NCBI GenBank assembly: GCA_028290085.1
Contig: JAQGKN010000662.1
Location: 1-7,891 of the forward strand
Length of the DNA: 7,891 nucleotides
From: Hyphomicrobiales bacterium
Lineage (GTDB): Bacteria; Pseudomonadota; Alphaproteobacteria; Rhizobiales; Beijerinckiaceae
Reading direction: 5' to 3'
Positions 5,432-7,891 of the stretch are shown here, piece after piece. Below the pieces are notes generated by a model. The model was not told the origin of the DNA, searched no databases, and saw nothing but the letters and a program-made list of their open reading frames with translations. How positions within the stretch are numbered: the stretch's first letter is position 1; every line of letters starts with the position of its first letter. A program made the position numbers and the translations under genes.

Positions 5432-5826
5432 CGGGTGTCCCCCTTCATGCGGCGGAGGACTTCGTCCATCAGCAGGCCATCGTCGCGGGTCGCCGTCTCG
5501 GCATCGTGTTGCGGGGCCTGCGCTTCGGCCGCCTGAACGAGTGCCAGCAGCATCTGCATCGAGCGCACCTCGCCGGAGGCGGCGTGATTGACGAGCTGTT
5601 TGACCGCGGCCTCCAGTTTGGTGATCCGTTTGCGGCGGCCATTTTCGGTCACCGCGACGCGCTCGGAGAGCGTCGCCGCGACGACGGCAGCGAGATTGCG
5701 GGCGCCCTTGGGGCGACCGCGCGGGTTGCCCGATTCCCCGGGACGGAACCGCGTCTTGTGGGGCGGGCGGCAATAGCCGACTTGATATTCGTCCGCAGCT
5801 CCGGCTTCGGTGGGCTCGTCGGTCAT
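5428..5826 (-). CDS. DUF5681 domain-containing protein (terminase-adjacent)
   Basis: This 132-residue protein has the DUF5681 hallmark near its N-terminus: YQVGYCRPP followed by TRFRPGESGNPRGRPKGARN (residues 14-44), a basic Gly/Pro-rich motif. After it comes a predicted helical region (LAAVVAATLSERV, ITKLEAAVKQLVNHA, MQMLLALVQAAEA) and an acidic tail. DUF5681 genes are often found directly before terL in alphaproteobacterial prophage-like modules, so a small-terminase or DNA-recognition role is a reasonable guess but unproven. The start at 5826 is supported by AGGAGG seven bases upstream. The gene overlaps the methyltransferase stop and the TerL start by 4 bp each (ATGA both times), a tight translationally coupled operon. 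It looks intact. Confidence 0.87.
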   Translation of the reverse strand: MTDEPTEAGAADEYQVGYCRPPHKTRFRPGESGNPRGRPKGARNLAAVVAATLSERVAVTENGRRKRITKLEAAVKQLVNHAASGEVRSMQMLLALVQAAEAQAPQHDAETATRDDGLLMDEVLRRMKGDTR

Positions 5827-7178
5827 CGCGCCGCCTCCTGCATCCGGGCAGTCTCGTCGAACGTCCTGGCGCTCGTCGCATGGCGGGCGGTGTCGCCCGT
5901 GTAGGCCTGCCAGCGCCGCACAATCACATCGGTGTAGAGAGGGTCGAGCTCCAGCCCGTAGCAACGTCGGCCCACACGCTCGGCCGCCATCAGAGTGGTG
6001 CCGCTGCCAAGGAACGGATCGAGGACGATGTCGCCACGTCTGGAACAGTCGAGGATCGCGTCGGCGACCATCGCGATCGGCTTTACCGTTGGATGGAGCG
6101 CGGCGAGATGACCCTCTTCTCCGGCGCGACCAAATCCTGGTCCTGCGGCATAGGGCCAGACATTCGTCCGGTTGCGCCCATGGCGTCCGAGTTGAACATT
6201 GTTCCGATGGCGCTCTGCTCCGTTCCGGAACACGTAGACCAGTTCATGCTGCGAACGGTAGAAACTGCCCATGCCAGCGGCCGGTTTGGTCCAGACGCAG
6301 AGGTTGAGGGTTTCCAGTTTGACGGCGGACGAGGCCGCCAGCAGTTCGGGCAGATGACGCCAGTCCATGCAGACATAGACGAGGCCGCCCGCATGGCTGA
6401 ACCGAACCGCCAGATCGAGGAAAGTATTGAGGAACCCGGTGAAAGCGATCGGGTCCATCTCGCCGACCGCCATCGGAAATTCGCGATGCTGGACTTTCCC
6501 CAGCCCGGAAACGTGACCCACAATCGGCACGTTGTAGGGCGGGTCCGTAAAGACAACGGCGCATTTTTCCGAGCCAAACAGCGCGCTGAACGCGGCGGCG
6601 TCGAGGGCGCTGCCGCAAAGGACCCTATGGCGCCCGAGGAGCCAGAGGTCGCCCATGCGGCTTACCGCGGGACCGTCGACCGCCGTAATCTCCGGCTCGG
6701 AAGGCGCCAGATCGGGTTGGGCGAGCGACTCGATCCGCAGATCGATTTCGGCCATCTCAAAGCCGGTCACCTCCAGGTCGAAATCAAGTTCGAGGGTGGC
6801 GAGGTCCTTGAGCGTTTGCCCGAGCAACCCGTCATCCCAGGCCGCAATCTCGGTCAGTCTGTTGTCCGCGATCATGAAGGCGCGGCGCTGGGCGTCGCTC
6901 AAATGCTCGAGGCGGATCACTGGAACCTGCGTCCATCCCAGGTGCTGGCAGGCCAGCAGGCGGCCGTGGCCGGCAATGACGGTGTTGTGCGCGTCGATCA
7001 GGAGCGGGACGTTGAACCCGAAGCTCTCGATGCTTTTTGCGATCTGGCGCACCTGTTTCCTGGAATGGATTCGGGCGTTTTGTGGATCGGGCTTGACGGT
7101 CTCGATGGGAAGGTGAGCGACGGTCAGGGAGCCATGTTGATGCTCACGAGAGACTGGACGGATGATGGGCGTGGGCAT
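5823..7178 (-). CDS. ParB-like N-domain fused to DNA methyltransferase (adenine/cytosine-N4 type)
   Basis: This 451-residue protein has two parts. Residues about 20-110 form a ParB/sulfiredoxin-like domain (LPIETVKPDPQNARIHS, SFGFNVPLLID, VIAGHGRLLACQHLGW, ADNRLTE), with the GHGR nucleotide-binding-type motif at 70-73. Residues about 175-425 form an amino-methyltransferase: DPPYN (212-216; motif IV), HPTVKP (362-367), DPFLGSGTT (387-395; SAM-binding motif I) and a GLELDP strand (408-413). DPPY before FLGSG is the order of the beta class, which methylates adenine N6 or cytosine N4. No restriction enzyme is adjacent. Encoded upstream of DUF5681 and TerL with ATGA overlap, it looks like a phage-borne orphan methylase, possibly marking DNA during packaging or evading host restriction (inference). 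GAGGAGG 4 bases before ATG 7178 supports the start. All motifs are intact. Confidence 0.92.
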   Translation of the reverse strand: MPTPIIRPVSREHQHGSLTVAHLPIETVKPDPQNARIHSRKQVRQIAKSIESFGFNVPLLIDAHNTVIAGHGRLLACQHLGWTQVPVIRLEHLSDAQRRAFMIADNRLTEIAAWDDGLLGQTLKDLATLELDFDLEVTGFEMAEIDLRIESLAQPDLAPSEPEITAVDGPAVSRMGDLWLLGRHRVLCGSALDAAAFSALFGSEKCAVVFTDPPYNVPIVGHVSGLGKVQHREFPMAVGEMDPIAFTGFLNTFLDLAVRFSHAGGLVYVCMDWRHLPELLAASSAVKLETLNLCVWTKPAAGMGSFYRSQHELVYVFRNGAERHRNNVQLGRHGRNRTNVWPYAAGPGFGRAGEEGHLAALHPTVKPIAMVADAILDCSRRGDIVLDPFLGSGTTLMAAERVGRRCYGLELDPLYTDVIVRRWQAYTGDTARHATSARTFDETARMQEAAR

Positions 7179-7297
7179 GCGGCCTCCTCGACGCCGCCAT
7201 CGAAAATCGACGATCGAGATTCGCGCGGACGAAGGGAGACTGGGGACGTTGGTGCCCCGGAATCGAGGTCAGCAATCGCCTAGAAAAATGACCCCGC
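7179..7297. other. Gap before the methyltransferase, with a possible IS end scar
   Basis: The stretch carries the leader and ribosome site of the minus-strand methyltransferase. At 7273-7299 the plus strand reads CAATCGCCTAGAAAAATGACC, here cited only in part, ending CCGCTCA. This resembles the terminal repeats of IS21-family elements (a GGCG..AAAAATGACC..CTGACA style), but only one short copy is seen. No gene is supported here; a minus-strand frame crossing it (7144-7356) is low complexity Arg/Ser-rich and overlaps real genes. Confidence 0.25.
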
Positions 7298-7768
7298 TCA
7301 GACGAGGCGCAACTGGATGAGGGAATCGGCTTTGACCGGGAACGTTGGGTCCCCACTTATGAGGGCCTCAAACAGCTCCGCGCGCCGAACGATGTCCTCG
7401 ATCAGGTCGCGCCGAAGGAGCAATTGCATGAAATCAAGAGCTGTGCCGGCCCTGGTCTGTTCCTGTCCAACGACGGCTGCCGCAGCGGCAAGGTGGATCA
7501 CTGGTCGGCTTGGGTCCCAATACCGCCGCTTCACGTTTTGTGCGTCACTTTGTTCAGCATCGTCTTGAACGAACGCTGCCATTTCGTTTATCGACAATCG
7601 CTTGATTTTGGCAGGAAGGACGGGCACATACCCAAGTTCGGCTCGCTGAAGAAACGGGACTGCCATGCGGCCGGCGACCAGTCTCTCGCACAGCCGCTTC
7701 TGGACGCAGCATACCTCGCGCGAGGCGAGCTCGGGATCCCGAAAGACGTGGCAGAGCTTTACCTCTCT
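7298..7768 (-). pseudogene. C-terminal 156 residues of an unknown protein, 5' end lost to an IS
   Basis: The minus-strand frame ends at TGA 7300-7298 and is open back to the IS end at about 7770, giving 156 residues with no start codon in the upstream part. An ATG at 7666 is the first in frame, but it has no ribosome site and the residues before it (REVKLCHVFRDPELASREV, then CCVQKRLCERLVAGR) look like protein, so truncation is more likely. Other visible segments are LGYVPVLPAKIKRLSINEM, RYWDPSRPVIHLAAAAAVV and a charged helix (RRDLIEDIVRRAELFEALI). There is no signal peptide or membrane segment in the part seen. I do not recognise the family. It is upstream of, and on the same strand as, the methyltransferase (119-bp gap), so it may once have been part of the same prophage region. 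Confidence 0.55.
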
Positions 7769-7770
7769 AG

Positions 7771-7891
7771 CAGGCTGCTGAAAAAGGCCCGGATTTCATC
7801 GGCCGGTCATTCTTCGACGGAAATTTCTGAAGGGCATGGGGCTTTTTGTTCCCGCTCTTTTCAAGCCGGCGTTTGCCATCCTCATTCGCCC
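7771..7891. mobile_element. End of an insertion sequence running off the window
   Basis: From about 7771 the plus strand reads CAGGCTGCTGAAAAAGGC, a terminal-repeat style (GGCTGCTGAAAAA) seen at the ends of several IS families; IS1182 is my best guess. It coincides exactly with the loss of coding similarity in the neighbouring minus-strand gene. Two minus-strand frames run in from the window edge and stop within or at this end (stops at 7797-7799 region and 7767-7769), neither with a recognisable transposase motif. The body of the element lies outside the window. Confidence 0.45.

Noticed and set aside
5880..7283. A 467-codon open frame on the plus strand opposite the methyltransferase
   Set aside because: The minus strand carries all ParB-like and methyltransferase motifs; the plus-strand translation has no recognisable domain and no convincing ribosome site.
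1..7891. CRISPR array, tRNA or rRNA gene, or a retron/DGR-like repeat structure
   Set aside because: I looked for spaced direct repeats, cloverleaf-like segments and reverse-transcriptase motifs and found none; the only tandem repeat is the GAAGG tract.

Overview
The window reads like an accessory, decaying region of a GC-rich proteobacterial chromosome. An alphaproteobacterium, perhaps a Hyphomicrobiales (Rhizobiales) member, is my inference from the GC-rich coding style, the gene set (ParB-methylase / DUF5681 / terminase module; propeller lyase with a CXXCH motif) and the types of IS debris. No RNA gene or CRISPR array was seen.

Layout. 1-602 (minus): a relic two-gene cassette. It holds a small two-helix membrane protein cut off at its C-terminus and, 2 bp further on, a Thoeris ThsB/DUF1863-type TIR-like domain that lacks its N-terminus and is frameshifted. 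775-1077: the left end and most of orfA of an IS3-family element. It is fused at base 1077/1078 to 1078-1227 (minus), the first 50 codons of a MOSC-domain gene that also carries a TAG stop. 1373-1403: a GAAGG pentanucleotide repeat whose G-runs fit a G-quadruplex. 1479-2781 (plus): an intact two-gene operon of an isocitrate lyase/PEP mutase-superfamily enzyme and an AhpD-like carboxymuconolactone decarboxylase-family protein (TTG start). 2822-2845: a GC hairpin between convergent genes. 2857-4512 (minus): an exported protein joining a carboxypeptidase-regulatory-like domain, a CXXCH haem-type motif and a Vgb-like beta-propeller. 4863-about 5083: a probable IS6-family end fragment that cuts off the phage terminase large-subunit gene. 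5060-7178 (minus): ParB-like/DNA methyltransferase, DUF5681 protein and truncated TerL, each pair overlapping by ATGA. 7298-7768 (minus): the C-terminal part of an unknown protein, cut at about 7770 by another IS end that runs off the window.

How the genes fit together. The intact cellular genes (1479-4512) look like metabolic or redox functions. The flanks are a mobile-DNA graveyard: one relic defence-like cassette and one prophage packaging module, both broken by IS ends or small deletions. The most notable finds are the collapsed TIR-like/membrane cassette, the exact IS3-MOSC junction, the G-quadruplex-capable repeat upstream of the metabolic operon, and the IS6-like end within terL. I did not find convincing evidence of a complete new system. 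The best candidates for new biology are the relic TIR/membrane pair (intact homologues elsewhere) and the repeat upstream of the lyase operon.
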